Shown here one piece after another: positions 1 to 8,741 of a stretch of 59,436 bases of DNA. The notes beneath the pieces are model-generated. The model did no database searches. It was not told where the DNA came from and saw only the letters and a list, made by a program, of their open reading frames with translations. The stretch comes from Bacteroidales bacterium (lineage in GTDB: Bacteria; Bacteroidota; Bacteroidia; Bacteroidales; UBA932): positions 1 to 59,436 of the forward strand of contig JAFZBH010000045.1 of assembly GCA_017561865.1 (NCBI GenBank), in the 5' to 3' direction. The first letter of the stretch is position 1; each line of letters opens with the position of its first letter. The translations under genes and the position numbers were made by a program.

Positions 1-272
1 AAACGGTAATCAGCCCCCAGCGTATGCAGCGCGAGGCCCGTGGTCAGCAGCTTGACGTTCGAGGCGGGGACCAGCCGCTCGCGGGGATCGACCGAGACGA
101 GCGTATCGCCGTCCGCGCGGACCGCCAGCACGCCCACCAGGGCATTGCGGAGCGGCTCCTGGGCGCGGATCTTCGAGATGGCGCTCTGCGCCTCGGTCCG
201 GGGAATACCAGCAGTCGCGCTCCAAGCGGTCAGCAGGAGCGCGACTGATATCAGGAGAAGGCGTTTGCTCAT
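1..272 (-). CDS. dacB: D-alanyl-D-alanine carboxypeptidase, peptidase S13 (PBP4) family, partial
   Basis: Only the first 90 residues are present; the gene runs off the left edge. A short signal peptide (MSKRLLLISVALLLTAWSA) is followed at residues 68-78 by VPASNVKLLTT, the SxxK motif of the S13 penicillin-binding proteins, with predicted catalytic Ser71 and Lys74. Family members trim or cross-cleave peptidoglycan peptides in the periplasm. The ATG overlaps the TGA of the upstream gene (ATGA), so the two are probably translated together. The SxN and KTG motifs would lie outside the window, so the exact activity (carboxypeptidase or endopeptidase) is by family only. Confidence 0.85.
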   Translation of the reverse strand, partial: MSKRLLLISVALLLTAWSATAGIPRTEAQSAISKIRAQEPLRNALVGVLAVRADGDTLVSVDPRERLVPASNVKLLTTGLALHTLGADYR

Positions 273-550
273 TTCACAACGTCCTTCACGGCGGAGCTGA
301 GCTTCTCGTAAAGGGCGTCCGTGCGGGTGAGGACTTCCTTGCGCAGTTCGTTGAAATAAGCCTTCTTGGACCCTTCGATCTTTCCGTTCACCTTGTCACG
401 GAGTTCGTTATAGAGTTCGATGGCCTCTTCCATCAGTTCGCTGACGTTGGCGTCGGTAACCTTGGGATTGACGCAGGCTACCACGGAGCAGTCCTCCACA
501 AAGGCGCTCAGCACATACTCGATGTCCTTTTTGATGTCTCTAAGATTCAT
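269..550 (-). CDS. Small conserved hypothetical protein, helical
   Basis: A 93-residue soluble protein with no signal peptide or membrane segment. I chose the start MNLRDIKKD rather than an ATG 33 bases upstream, because the intervening stretch lies in the promoter/leader region. Residues 30-90 are rich in Glu, Lys, Leu and Ala (for example ELMEEAIELYNELRDKVNGK), suggesting one long helix pair or a coiled coil. It overlaps dacB by ATGA and lies just downstream of a -7 promoter element, so it heads this two-gene unit. Small helical proteins of this kind next to cell-wall genes occur in Bacteroidales, but I do not recognise a named family or function. Confidence 0.7.
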   Translation of the reverse strand: MNLRDIKKDIEYVLSAFVEDCSVVACVNPKVTDANVSELMEEAIELYNELRDKVNGKIEGSKKAYFNELRKEVLTRTDALYEKLSSAVKDVVK

Positions 551-572
551 AGTGTTCTGAATTAATTCGGTG

Positions 573-580
573 CAAAGATA
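573..580 (-). promoter_or_regulatory. Bacteroidota -7 promoter element for the hypothetical-dacB unit
   Basis: On the minus strand the bases read TATCTTTG, a perfect TAnnTTTG. No TTTG is seen at the expected 19-base spacing upstream, so the assignment rests on the -7 element and its place 22 bases ahead of the start codon. Confidence 0.5.
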
Positions 581-616
581 CATATTTATTTCTAATTCCC
601 GCTTATGCTGAATTCA

Positions 617-3178
617 TCACTTCTGATAAGCGCCCGGCATCCAGACTCCGCTTCCGGGACGGGTGCTGCCAAGTTGGTCCTTATTGATACATTCGATGTC
701 CTGCAGCCAGGTCTTGAAATTGGAGTTGGCCGAATTAAGCGCCGTTGTGAAGTCGGCTGCCTTGATCTGGAAGGCGTTGGCGCCAGTGACAGTGCCGTTC
801 CATTTCCAGATCAGGTCGGTGGCATCCCATTCGATGACGCCGAAATCGCCCCTTGAGTGGCCATCGTCGTAGGTGCCGACTAAAGAGCCTACGACCATAT
901 TGGCCGTGCCGAACTTGGTGCAGTCGAGATTGACCGTGTGGGCTGTCCCGGCGGTCAAGCCGAAGGAATAATGGGACTCTTCTCCGATGATGATGTCATT
1001 GATGAGATAGTTCTTGTCGTTGGCAAGATTGGCCATTTTCACGAGAGGGGTCGGAGTGTCGTCGACGGTCTTGGAGCTCGAGTAACGGGCCGAACCTATT
1101 AGGGTGCAGTTACTGATAATCAATCCATTGGCGAGATTGTCGACATAAATCCAGGATGCATTGCCTCCGGCGTTGGAGGCGTAGGTATCATCCGCGATGG
1201 TGCAGTTGTTCATGCAAAGGAAGCCTGCGTTCTTGACGAAGATGGTCGTGCCGTCCTGGTAGCCGATCCAGTTGCCGGTAAAAGTGCACCCGTTAAGGAA
1301 GAGACCGCTGTCATCGGAGTTCAAGACGGATATCGCTCCGCCGCTCTCCGTGACATGATTTTCCTTGAACAAGGTGCCCTGGACACTAAGGTTGCCGCTT
1401 CCGGACATAAGGATACATCCTCCGCCTTTGGCGTAATTGTCCTGATAAGTACCGCCTTGGATTTCAACGGTGCCGGCGGGAATGTTGATAGCACCGCCCC
1501 AGTCAGCGGTATTTCCTTTGACCGTGCAGTTAACCAGTTTGGCATAGCTGTCGCTATTTGCTGTGCGCAATGCACCGCCACGGCGGCCGGGAATACTGTT
1601 TTTGAGCAGCGAGCAGTCAGTCAGGGTGATTTTGCCATGGATAACCGCAATAGCACCTCCGTCGGGCTCGTCACTTCCAAGTTTGGTTACGGTATTGTCC
1701 TCGATCACGCTGTTAGCAACGTTGCACTCCGCAGTTCCATAATCAACATAGATTGCACTGCCGGGCCAGGAGCCGTCATTGCTGAAAAGATGGGAATTCT
1801 CTATCGTCGCTTTCCCCTTGACGATAAGTGTCGCACCGTAGGAACCTGTGTTGGAAGAGAACGAGCAATCACGGAATAAGAGGTCCGTCCCCGGGTCAGC
1901 ATAGATACATCCACCTGTGGCGAGGGTGCCGTCGGGTTTCTTGTTGGAGCAATGGGTAAAGTCACATCCATTGAAGGAAGCTTTCGCTTCGTCTTTCACC
2001 AATATCGGAGAGTTGCCGGAGGCGTTGCCGAGACCGTCGATAAAGGAGATGTTCAGGAAAGAAGCGTTGACATTATCGCCGAGATTGAGAAGGCGGTGGC
2101 TTTCCGCGCCGGTGATGATTGTCGTGTTCTTTCCGCCGGAACGTACCGCACCTTCGATATTGACGACAACCTCACGTGACACACCGGGGAATGCGAGAAG
2201 GAGGGCGTCCTGGAAGTTCCAGGTGCCGGGCCCTATATGGATGGTGGCGCCGTTGAGGGCTTCCGCGAGCGCAGCGACCTTGTCCGGATCCTCGAGCATT
2301 GAGATCAGGGCCTTGAGGGCATCGAGGTCCATTGCGTTGTCGGGATTGATGCCGGTCTTGTTGCCGGAGCCCTCGAGGGTGGCGAAGTATTCGCCGGTGG
2401 CCTCGAACTCGCCGAAAGAATGGATGCAGGAGGCTTCGGTCTTAAGCGGCTTGTCGAGGAAGAAGGTTCCCAAGAGGCCTATAGCGTCGTAATACTTGAG
2501 GAGCAGGCCGCCCGAGTGAGTGACGCCCGCGAGAACGCTGATATAGATATCGCCTGCAGGTAATCCGGATGTGGAGGCAACCTCGACTTTATTCGAGACT
2601 CCCTCACCGGGGATGATGACCGGGTCATCGCCGCGGAGGTCGACGCTGATGGGACCCGAGAGAGGTTCTCCGGCAACGCTCTCGACAACGATACGCCTAT
2701 AGCCGGCCGGGATGGTAATCTTGAGGAAGGAGTTGGCGTTGACGAAGTGGAAGGCTTTGTCAATCCCCTTGGCCACGGCGATGTGGCCGGCGCCGAAGGT
2801 TCCGTCCTGCACATCGGGAATGGTTATGCTCAGCCGCCCTGCGTCCACAAGCGACGAAGTCACGGAAGCCGGATAGACGGCGTGGTAATCCTCGCCGATG
2901 GGGACGGAAGCTTCGTATGTCGCGTGGGAGGTACCTTCGCCGGTCTTGATATCAGCCACGCTGTAGCCGCCGTTACCGTAGAAGACCTTGATCTGGTCAT
3001 TGGCGGACCAGACGGTGTGGCCGCCCTGAAGTTCGGTCTTGGTCTGGGCCGCCGTCGCGGTGAACGTCACCTTACCGGCTCCGGCCACGCTTTCAGGAGT
3101 CTCATTCTCCTTGTTGCAGGAAAGGGTGAGGGTGGCTGCAGCCGCTACTATGATGTATATATGTTTTTTCATATTCAT
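617..3178 (-). CDS. Fimbrillin-like lipoprotein with C-terminal right-handed beta-helix
   Basis: 853 residues. The N-terminus (MKKHIYIIVAAAATLTLSC) is a lipoprotein signal with the lipobox Cys near residue 21. Residues 35-260 follow the fimbrillin-like pattern seen in the neighbours: TKTELQGGHTVWSANDQIKVF, a THSGGLLLKYYD segment and a final strand IHSFGEFEA. From about residue 300 the sequence becomes a run of short beta-strand turns rich in Asn, Gly and Cys (GGCIYADPGTDLLFRDCSFSS, GGAIAVIHGKITLTDCSLL, GGAINIPAG), typical of polymorphic-outer-membrane-protein or pectate-lyase-like beta-helices. Probably surface exposed; it may be a fimbrial tip or ligand-binding subunit. No catalytic residues for a lyase are evident. 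It is the last gene of the surface cluster, 9 bases after the preceding one. Confidence 0.8.
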   Translation of the reverse strand: MNMKKHIYIIVAAAATLTLSCNKENETPESVAGAGKVTFTATAAQTKTELQGGHTVWSANDQIKVFYGNGGYSVADIKTGEGTSHATYEASVPIGEDYHAVYPASVTSSLVDAGRLSITIPDVQDGTFGAGHIAVAKGIDKAFHFVNANSFLKITIPAGYRRIVVESVAGEPLSGPISVDLRGDDPVIIPGEGVSNKVEVASTSGLPAGDIYISVLAGVTHSGGLLLKYYDAIGLLGTFFLDKPLKTEASCIHSFGEFEATGEYFATLEGSGNKTGINPDNAMDLDALKALISMLEDPDKVAALAEALNGATIHIGPGTWNFQDALLLAFPGVSREVVVNIEGAVRSGGKNTTIITGAESHRLLNLGDNVNASFLNISFIDGLGNASGNSPILVKDEAKASFNGCDFTHCSNKKPDGTLATGGCIYADPGTDLLFRDCSFSSNTGSYGATLIVKGKATIENSHLFSNDGSWPGSAIYVDYGTAECNVANSVIEDNTVTKLGSDEPDGGAIAVIHGKITLTDCSLLKNSIPGRRGGALRTANSDSYAKLVNCTVKGNTADWGGAINIPAGTVEIQGGTYQDNYAKGGGCILMSGSGNLSVQGTLFKENHVTESGGAISVLNSDDSGLFLNGCTFTGNWIGYQDGTTIFVKNAGFLCMNNCTIADDTYASNAGGNASWIYVDNLANGLIISNCTLIGSARYSSSKTVDDTPTPLVKMANLANDKNYLINDIIIGEESHYSFGLTAGTAHTVNLDCTKFGTANMVVGSLVGTYDDGHSRGDFGVIEWDATDLIWKWNGTVTGANAFQIKAADFTTALNSANSNFKTWLQDIECINKDQLGSTRPGSGVWMPGAYQK

Positions 3179-3187
3179 ACCTCCTGT

Positions 3188-4339
3188 TTAAAAAATGGGC
3201 TTCTCCTTGAAATCGGAAAGGTCGCCGTCCTTGTCGTCATCGCTCGGACCCCGCTTGGTTTTCACGGTAATGGACGCAGAAGGACTATCCTCATAGATGA
3301 TTCTCGTCGTTTCGGCGGGCTCGGCGTAAACCTTGACACTGTAGGACGTCTCGGGAGTGAGGCCTTCATACTTGACGAACGTGCCAGTCACGGGGGCAAA
3401 AGCACCGTCATTGAGCGAGCACATATAGCGCGCTGCGTGAGGAACGGCATCCCAGGCGACGGTGAATTCGACACCCATTATGCTTTCTGCCCTGAGGACC
3501 GGAACGTCGAGTTCGGTCTTCCCGGCCACCAGTTTGGACTCGAGATCACCGAAGTTAAGGATGTGATTCCTCTCGGTGGTGAGTTCTTTATCGAAGTGAT
3601 AGATGCCGTAGACTTCTTCGCCCTTATAGTACTTGAACAGGAGGCCGCCGCTGTGGGTTATGCCAGGCAGGATAGAGATATAATAGGTCCCGGCCTCGCC
3701 AGCGCTCATACTCACGCTTGAACATCCGGACTCAATGTCACCGAACACGTATTCGTCACCATCGTCGGAGTCATTATCGACGAGAACGACGGGAAGGTTA
3801 CCTACGAGGGCTTCGCCACCAACGCTCTCAACCTCGATCTTGGTGATATCATCACTTGTGAGCTGAATGGCGATTAAAGTGCTGACGTTAAAGAAGTTGA
3901 GCGTGTTACCCTCGCCTACCTTGGAGACAGCCATATTTGCTGCGCGGAATGTCCCTTCCTGATCAGAGCGAAAAGGGAGGGTCAGAGAGGGACCTTCGAC
4001 GTTAGCCTCCACATCGATAGGATAGATAGCACAGTCGAACACGGCGCCGTCTTCAACATTACCGACGAAAGTGCCTACCGTGCTACCGCCTTCACCCACA
4101 AGGATCGCTTGTGTGATGCTGTGTCCGTTGTTCCAGAAAATGTTTATTCCATCACCCTTGGACCATACGGTATGGCCGTCGTCATAGGCTGTTTTGGTCT
4201 CAATGTTGGCCGTAAAATATTGAAGGGTGTAACCGTTGGGAACTTCGTCGGGAGAAGGAACAATGGTTTCATCAATAGCGCAGGAAAAGACTGCAAGCGC
4301 ACCAAGGGTGTAAAGAATTGATTTGAAATACTCTTTCAT
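3188..4339 (-). CDS. Fimbrillin-like lipoprotein with fibronectin type III-like C-terminus
   Basis: 383 residues from MKEYFKSILYTLGALAVFSC, a lipoprotein signal; longer starts upstream would lack a signal and overlap the small peptide gene. Residues 30-290 match the fimbrillin-like plan of the next gene: TKTAYDDGHTVWSKGDGI, NFFNVSTLIAIQL, THSGGLLFKYYKGEEVYG and ILNFGDLESK. Residues 295-370 (LDVPVLRAESIMGVEFTVAWDAVPHAARYMC and SYSVKVYAEP) look like one fibronectin type III module. The tail is acidic and basic by turns and ends abruptly. Likely an outer-membrane-anchored fimbrial or adhesin subunit, made in one operon with its neighbours. Confidence 0.78.
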   Translation of the reverse strand: MKEYFKSILYTLGALAVFSCAIDETIVPSPDEVPNGYTLQYFTANIETKTAYDDGHTVWSKGDGINIFWNNGHSITQAILVGEGGSTVGTFVGNVEDGAVFDCAIYPIDVEANVEGPSLTLPFRSDQEGTFRAANMAVSKVGEGNTLNFFNVSTLIAIQLTSDDITKIEVESVGGEALVGNLPVVLVDNDSDDGDEYVFGDIESGCSSVSMSAGEAGTYYISILPGITHSGGLLFKYYKGEEVYGIYHFDKELTTERNHILNFGDLESKLVAGKTELDVPVLRAESIMGVEFTVAWDAVPHAARYMCSLNDGAFAPVTGTFVKYEGLTPETSYSVKVYAEPAETTRIIYEDSPSASITVKTKRGPSDDDKDGDLSDFKEKPIF

Positions 4340-4356
4340 GGCTCTGTGCTTTAGTT

Positions 4357-4509
4357 CTAACCTTCGCCGAAGACATCGTCTACTACGTAGTCCTCTGTGG
4401 TTGCACCTCCGCTCATACACAGGGGGATATCGATCTCGATGTCGAGGACCTCGATGGATGGCTGCACGTAAGGTCGAAGCGCATCTCCTGTCTGATTGTT
4501 TATTTTCAT
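4357..4509 (-). CDS. Small peptide of a Y-x-P-x-x-E type, beside fimbrillin genes
   Basis: A 50-residue reading frame between two fimbrillin-like lipoprotein genes. It has no signal peptide. The body RPYVQPSIEVLDIEIDIPLC ends in a Met-Ser pair and an acidic, Gly-rich tail (DDVFGEG). It resembles the 41-residue peptide at 8591-8716, which has RAYIAPKAQIEEMELESGLL, then MS and an acidic tail. Short peptides with this Y-x-P...E...(C/M)xSG layout are common near surface-protein genes in Bacteroidales, but I know of no function. The two in-window copies in one cluster and the intact frame support it as a real gene. Its stop is 17 bases before the next start. Confidence 0.55.
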   Translation of the reverse strand: MKINNQTGDALRPYVQPSIEVLDIEIDIPLCMSGGATTEDYVVDDVFGEG

Positions 4510-4584
4510 ATACTTAATCGTTTATAATTAACTGGTTATATCTCAAAAAGAATGAAGCCTTTTCTTATGTAGCGATAATCATCA

Positions 4585-5562
4585 TTACAACGCGCTGTCC
4601 ACCGCAGTATCTCCCTGCTGAAGTTCAAGCCGCCCGGTGAGGGTGGCGTTCTTGAGGCTGACGAAGGTGCCGTTGGCTTTGTATTCGGCGGGAATCGTCT
4701 TGCTGCCATAAAAGGTGACGCCCTCCGTGTCCACCACTTTGAAGCGGAGCGCTTCTTCCTCCGTAGTATTTTCATTGCGCAGGGCGACGAAGAAGGGTTT
4801 GGCGAGAAGATCTGCGTCATTCACGTATTGCACGACCTCGATGGAGCCGGTCGTGGCCGTTCCGTCCATACGCTGGATCTGCACCAATCCACCATTTTCA
4901 GCATCAATCAAGATGCGCTTTGCCGGGATGGGAGTTTTGTCGCCGGAGCCGTCTTTCTGGTAACAGAAACTAAGCCGGTAGATACTTTGCTGATTGGAGA
5001 AGGTTGCCTTCTCCGTGGTCAGGGTGGCTTTTCCGGAGCTATTGACAGTAGCATCCGTTACCAGGACGTTATCGGCCATAGTAAAATGATACCGGTATTC
5101 GATCGATAAATTAGATTGGCCGCTGATGTAATAATCAGTCTTCAGAAGACTTCCTACCTGTCCGGAATAGTCCCATTCCTTACGCGGCGTGAGCAGGGTG
5201 AGTTCCGTGGTTCCGGGCTCGATGACGGACGCGGTTACAGTGCCTGTCAGCGTGGCCTTATGGGGGTCTGTCTCGTCCGGGCTTGCATACAAAGTGCCGA
5301 TGTAGTATTTGCCCAAATAGACTTGGACAGGGTCACGGTCCTTCCAGACGGAGCGGAGGAGCGTAGTCGCTGCTTCGTCCTCTCCGCCGATCTCAAGGCC
5401 CTTTGTGGCGACGTCCTCCTTCACGGCCTGGAGGGTGACCGTCCAAACAGAATCCGCCGGAACGCCCAAAGTGCCGGGTTGTCCCCCGACCATCTCTTCC
5501 TCCTTCAGACACCCGGATAAGACCACGACCAGGGCTGTCAATAATAATATACTCTTTTTCAT
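4585..5562 (-). CDS. Fimbrillin-like lipoprotein
   Basis: 325 residues with lipoprotein signal MKKSILLLTALVVVLSGC and an acidic stretch after Cys18. The mature part is mostly beta-strand and includes VWTVTLQAVKEDVATKGL, a motif typical of fimbrillin N-terminal domains where Lys/Arg-rich 'ATK' precedes the first strand. Strand-rich repeats follow (TTELTLLTPRKEWDY, YRYHFTMADN, GRLELQQGD). It starts 3 bases after the adhesin gene upstream, so they share a transcript. Probably an outer-membrane-anchored subunit of a surface fibre. The match to a specific FimA/Mfa subgroup cannot be settled by eye. Confidence 0.7.
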   Translation of the reverse strand: MKKSILLLTALVVVLSGCLKEEEMVGGQPGTLGVPADSVWTVTLQAVKEDVATKGLEIGGEDEAATTLLRSVWKDRDPVQVYLGKYYIGTLYASPDETDPHKATLTGTVTASVIEPGTTELTLLTPRKEWDYSGQVGSLLKTDYYISGQSNLSIEYRYHFTMADNVLVTDATVNSSGKATLTTEKATFSNQQSIYRLSFCYQKDGSGDKTPIPAKRILIDAENGGLVQIQRMDGTATTGSIEVVQYVNDADLLAKPFFVALRNENTTEEEALRFKVVDTEGVTFYGSKTIPAEYKANGTFVSLKNATLTGRLELQQGDTAVDSAL

Positions 5563-5565
5563 TAG

Positions 5566-8500
5566 CTACTCTGCCAGATAATACGCCTTCCCGGCCGGAA
5601 TCTCGCTTCCGGAGAACGGGTAAAAGTTCAGTTTTCCGCCCACGATCCCCAGCACGTACACGCTTTTCCCGTCAATCTTACCGTCACTCACGGCCACAGC
5701 CGAATCAGATCCCAGCAGGATGTTCACGGGATTGTAGTGAAGATCTGTGGTGCTGGTCAACGTCATGTGGATTGTCTTATGGGAATCTGTATCTGCAGCC
5801 GTCTTATCGGCCACGATGACGACCGCCATTCCGGCCGGAATGATATTGCTCTCGGAACCGATGCGGTAGAAAACGAGATCCTCCGAAACCTGGTAAGCCA
5901 GCGTCCCTTCCGGTAGTTTCCAGCTTCTGTCCTTGTCATAGAAGGTGGTCACGTATTTTGTCTCGTCCATCACCGTGGCTTCCACAGCCTCCGGCAGGGT
6001 TATGACGGAAATGCTGATGTCGTCTACGTAGAGCCAGGCTGTTTGTTCATCCACCTTGATGTAGACATATTTGGTCTCTGCCGGCAATTGATAGCTTTGT
6101 CGTTCCCAGTTTGCTGCAGCAGCTTCGACTGCCGGGGATTCCTGAAAGTCAGAAAGGCGATTGGTCGCCGTGGACCAGCCCACGTGGAAAGAGGAAGCCG
6201 AGACATTGTATGTAGATTCCCCGGTCTGTACAGAATAGTTCTTGAAGTAAAAAGACAGGATCTTCGACGAATTACCCTCCAGCAGCGGGGAACGCAGGTA
6301 TTGGGCTTTCGGGCAGCCTTCGTCAAATACAAAACCATATTCCCCTTCATGCCGTTGCTGCGCAGTGATTCCCGAACTGACACTTCCTTGCTCCAGGCGC
6401 CATCCGCCCATTCCGCTTTCGAAACCCTGATAGTGCGGCAGGGTTTCCATCGGACCTTCGGTCAAGAAACGGATCGTTTCATAATTACTGGCGTCAGTGC
6501 CATTACTGCCATGGAATGCCTTGACGCGGAAATCATAGGTCGTGTTGGCAGACAGGCCACTGAGCGTAACGGAAGTGCTGCTGACCGACGTCTCGGCCGA
6601 CCAATTGACGCCATCCACCGGCTTGTATTGATAGGCGTAGCCCTTGGCGCCGGACGGTCCGGTCCACTTCAGCTTGACGCTCTGTTCTCCCAGTTCATCT
6701 ACGGAAAGGTCAGTCGGCTTAGCGAAATCGGAATGGGCTACGAATTCGAAATCATCCAGGTCAAACCAGTAATTGTTGGAGGTATACCTGACAGCGATAT
6801 ACTGGGTCCCAGCGGGGAACGTGTGCTCGTATCGCTTCCAGTCCTCGCCATCCGCGGTAATTACGTCCCCCCAGTTGAACTTAGTAATGTCGCGGGTCGA
6901 GGTGGAGTAGCCCACTTGGAAAGTCTCATTACTTGACGCCCAATGGTTCCTGTAATAGAAAGAAACGTCGATGCTCGTATTGTTCGGCAGTGCGGGTGAA
7001 ATCAGGTATTGGTTCTTTTTGTCCTCATCAAAACAGCGGAATTGATAGCCATAGTCCCCGTCGTGCCTGGCTTCGGCATTGATGCCTGTATAGTGAATAT
7101 TGACATAGGTGTTGATGTCGACCTCGCTCCAGCCGGGCATTCCGCTTTCGAAGCCCATGGAATAAGGAAGTTTGACAGCCGTGAGAAACCGCAGGAAGGT
7201 AAAACTGCTCTCCTTGTTGCCGTAAATCGCTTTTACCCGGATCAGATATTCCGTATCGGAAGACAAACCTGAGATGGTGACGGAAGTACCCGTCGTAGCG
7301 GTCAGGTCCGACCAGGCCGTACCATTCGCCTTTTTGTACTGCCACTTATAGCCTGTCAGACCGGAATTCGTGCCTGACGGAGCACGCCAGGAGAAAGAAG
7401 CGGTCGTTTCTGTAGAACTGGTCAGGGTCAGGGCGGTGGGATTGCCGTAAGGATTGGGAATGATGTTGAGTTGGATATCGTTCCGCATCGTCGTATTTTC
7501 CGATCCCACAAGCGTTCCACTAAAATTGAAGGGATTGGAGGAAGAAGAACGGCGCAGTTTGTTTTCGGCATTATGATATGTGAACGTATTCCCTTGGGAG
7601 TGGGTACTCGACGATTCGTAACAACAGATCATCAGGTTGCTGTTGCCGTCATATTCGAACGGCGTGTCCAGATGGATCGTCACCCATCCCGGACCGGAAA
7701 AGAAGATATCTCCGTCATATACTTTGGAGAAATCCGCCAGGGGATCCAATTCCGCTCCGGCAAAGGACTCTTTGTCCGTCTGTTTCATAAAGACCTGGAC
7801 GCCCTCCAAGTTCAGGGTCTCGACGACCTGCCGATGATAGAATGAGATGGCCCTGATGGTGCCGGCTTTCCCGATATCCTCGGCCGTATAAATTTGCTGA
7901 GACAAAGAATAAGGGTACGCATTATTCGCCAAATAAAAAGGAATATTGGCTGTACCGGACTCACCGTAACCGATCTGCAAGGGTGCCAGCGCCGTAGCCG
8001 TGGCGACGTGCATATAGATATCATCGCCGCCGGCTTCATTGTTCAGGTCGTAGCCGTCGGTGCCTCCGTTCGTGCCCAGGGCGCCGGATTGTATTGCGTT
8101 GAAGGTGATGCCCGTGATGACACGACCGTCCGGAAAGGGGTCGCGGGTATAGTAGAGATAAATGTAATCGGAGTTTTTGCCGGCTCCTTCGTTCAAGTCG
8201 CCCTTCCCCGCCACAAAATCGGCACCTCCTGCGCAAGGCACGAGATAATACGTGCGTCCGCCGATGACTTTGGTATCGGGGGGCGTGTTACTGGCACCGT
8301 TCCAGCTATAGATATAGAAGCCGGTGATACTGCCATAGTTGAAACCGTCACCGTAGCTATCCTGCTTATAAAGCAGGTGGATATAGTCCGAGTCTCCGCC
8401 GCAACCGTCATTCAGGTCTTTGTCGATGACGGACCAGCCCTGTTTCAGGTGGGTCAAAAGCGCAGCTGCCACATCCGTCTTTGTTCCGCCGATGAGCTTG

Positions 8501-8598
8501 ACTTCCTGGATGAACTTCGTCGCCGCTCCGGCCGGCAGGAAAGCAGCCAGCTCCAGCAGCAGTGTTATGGCAATCCGGACGGCCGCACGCCTATTCAT
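5566..8598 (-). CDS. Large secreted adhesin with MABP-like repeats, fibronectin type III and cleaved-adhesin-like domains
   Basis: 1010 residues from MNRRAAVRIAITLLLEL; this ATG lies inside the end of the small peptide gene (ATGAATAG), suggesting coupled translation, though an ATG 12 bases upstream is possible. After the signal peptide, residues 45-190 hold three repeats of DLN-x-G-x-G...DYIYLYY, as in MABP-type beta-prisms. Residues about 225-370 form a beta-sandwich common in Bacteroidales adhesins. Fibronectin type III modules sit near 382-470 and 626-720. Each is followed by a GFESGM-GW segment that starts a cleaved-adhesin/MAM-like jelly roll (479-625, 722-870). The end (IPAGKAYYLAE) is a beta-rich anchor-type tail. 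No protease motif is seen. Likely binds host or plant glycans or proteins. Confidence 0.82.
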   Translation of the reverse strand: MNRRAAVRIAITLLLELAAFLPAGAATKFIQEVKLIGGTKTDVAAALLTHLKQGWSVIDKDLNDGCGGDSDYIHLLYKQDSYGDGFNYGSITGFYIYSWNGASNTPPDTKVIGGRTYYLVPCAGGADFVAGKGDLNEGAGKNSDYIYLYYTRDPFPDGRVITGITFNAIQSGALGTNGGTDGYDLNNEAGGDDIYMHVATATALAPLQIGYGESGTANIPFYLANNAYPYSLSQQIYTAEDIGKAGTIRAISFYHRQVVETLNLEGVQVFMKQTDKESFAGAELDPLADFSKVYDGDIFFSGPGWVTIHLDTPFEYDGNSNLMICCYESSSTHSQGNTFTYHNAENKLRRSSSSNPFNFSGTLVGSENTTMRNDIQLNIIPNPYGNPTALTLTSSTETTASFSWRAPSGTNSGLTGYKWQYKKANGTAWSDLTATTGTSVTISGLSSDTEYLIRVKAIYGNKESSFTFLRFLTAVKLPYSMGFESGMPGWSEVDINTYVNIHYTGINAEARHDGDYGYQFRCFDEDKKNQYLISPALPNNTSIDVSFYYRNHWASSNETFQVGYSTSTRDITKFNWGDVITADGEDWKRYEHTFPAGTQYIAVRYTSNNYWFDLDDFEFVAHSDFAKPTDLSVDELGEQSVKLKWTGPSGAKGYAYQYKPVDGVNWSAETSVSSTSVTLSGLSANTTYDFRVKAFHGSNGTDASNYETIRFLTEGPMETLPHYQGFESGMGGWRLEQGSVSSGITAQQRHEGEYGFVFDEGCPKAQYLRSPLLEGNSSKILSFYFKNYSVQTGESTYNVSASSFHVGWSTATNRLSDFQESPAVEAAAANWERQSYQLPAETKYVYIKVDEQTAWLYVDDISISVITLPEAVEATVMDETKYVTTFYDKDRSWKLPEGTLAYQVSEDLVFYRIGSESNIIPAGMAVVIVADKTAADTDSHKTIHMTLTSTTDLHYNPVNILLGSDSAVAVSDGKIDGKSVYVLGIVGGKLNFYPFSGSEIPAGKAYYLAE

Positions 8599-8716
8599 CG
8601 AGACTGCCATAGTTATAATCGCTTTGACTCATCTGCAGAAGGCCGGACTCCAACTCCATCTCCTCGATCTGCGCCTTCGGGGCAATATATGCCCTTTTGG
8701 CTTCTCCTTCTATCAT
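8591..8716 (-). CDS. Small peptide of a Y-x-P-x-x-E type, upstream of the adhesin
   Basis: 41 residues with no signal or membrane segment. The core is RAYIAPKAQIEEMELESGLL, followed by MS and an acidic tail ending LDE. It aligns with the peptide at 4357-4509: Arg, one residue, Tyr, Ile/Val, one residue, Pro, then an acidic helix, Met-Ser and an acidic tail. It overlaps the adhesin gene by 8 bases, so it may act as a leader whose translation feeds the adhesin's start. Whether the peptide itself has a role is unknown. Confidence 0.55.
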   Translation of the reverse strand: MIEGEAKRAYIAPKAQIEEMELESGLLQMSQSDYNYGSLDE

Positions 8717-8741
8717 AATAATACACTGATTGGAATAGTCT

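Noticed and set aside
600-632. CGCTTAT/ATAAGCG hairpin as a terminator of the surface cluster
   Set aside because: Seven pairs with a 19-base loop, overlapping the last codons of the gene and with no T-run.
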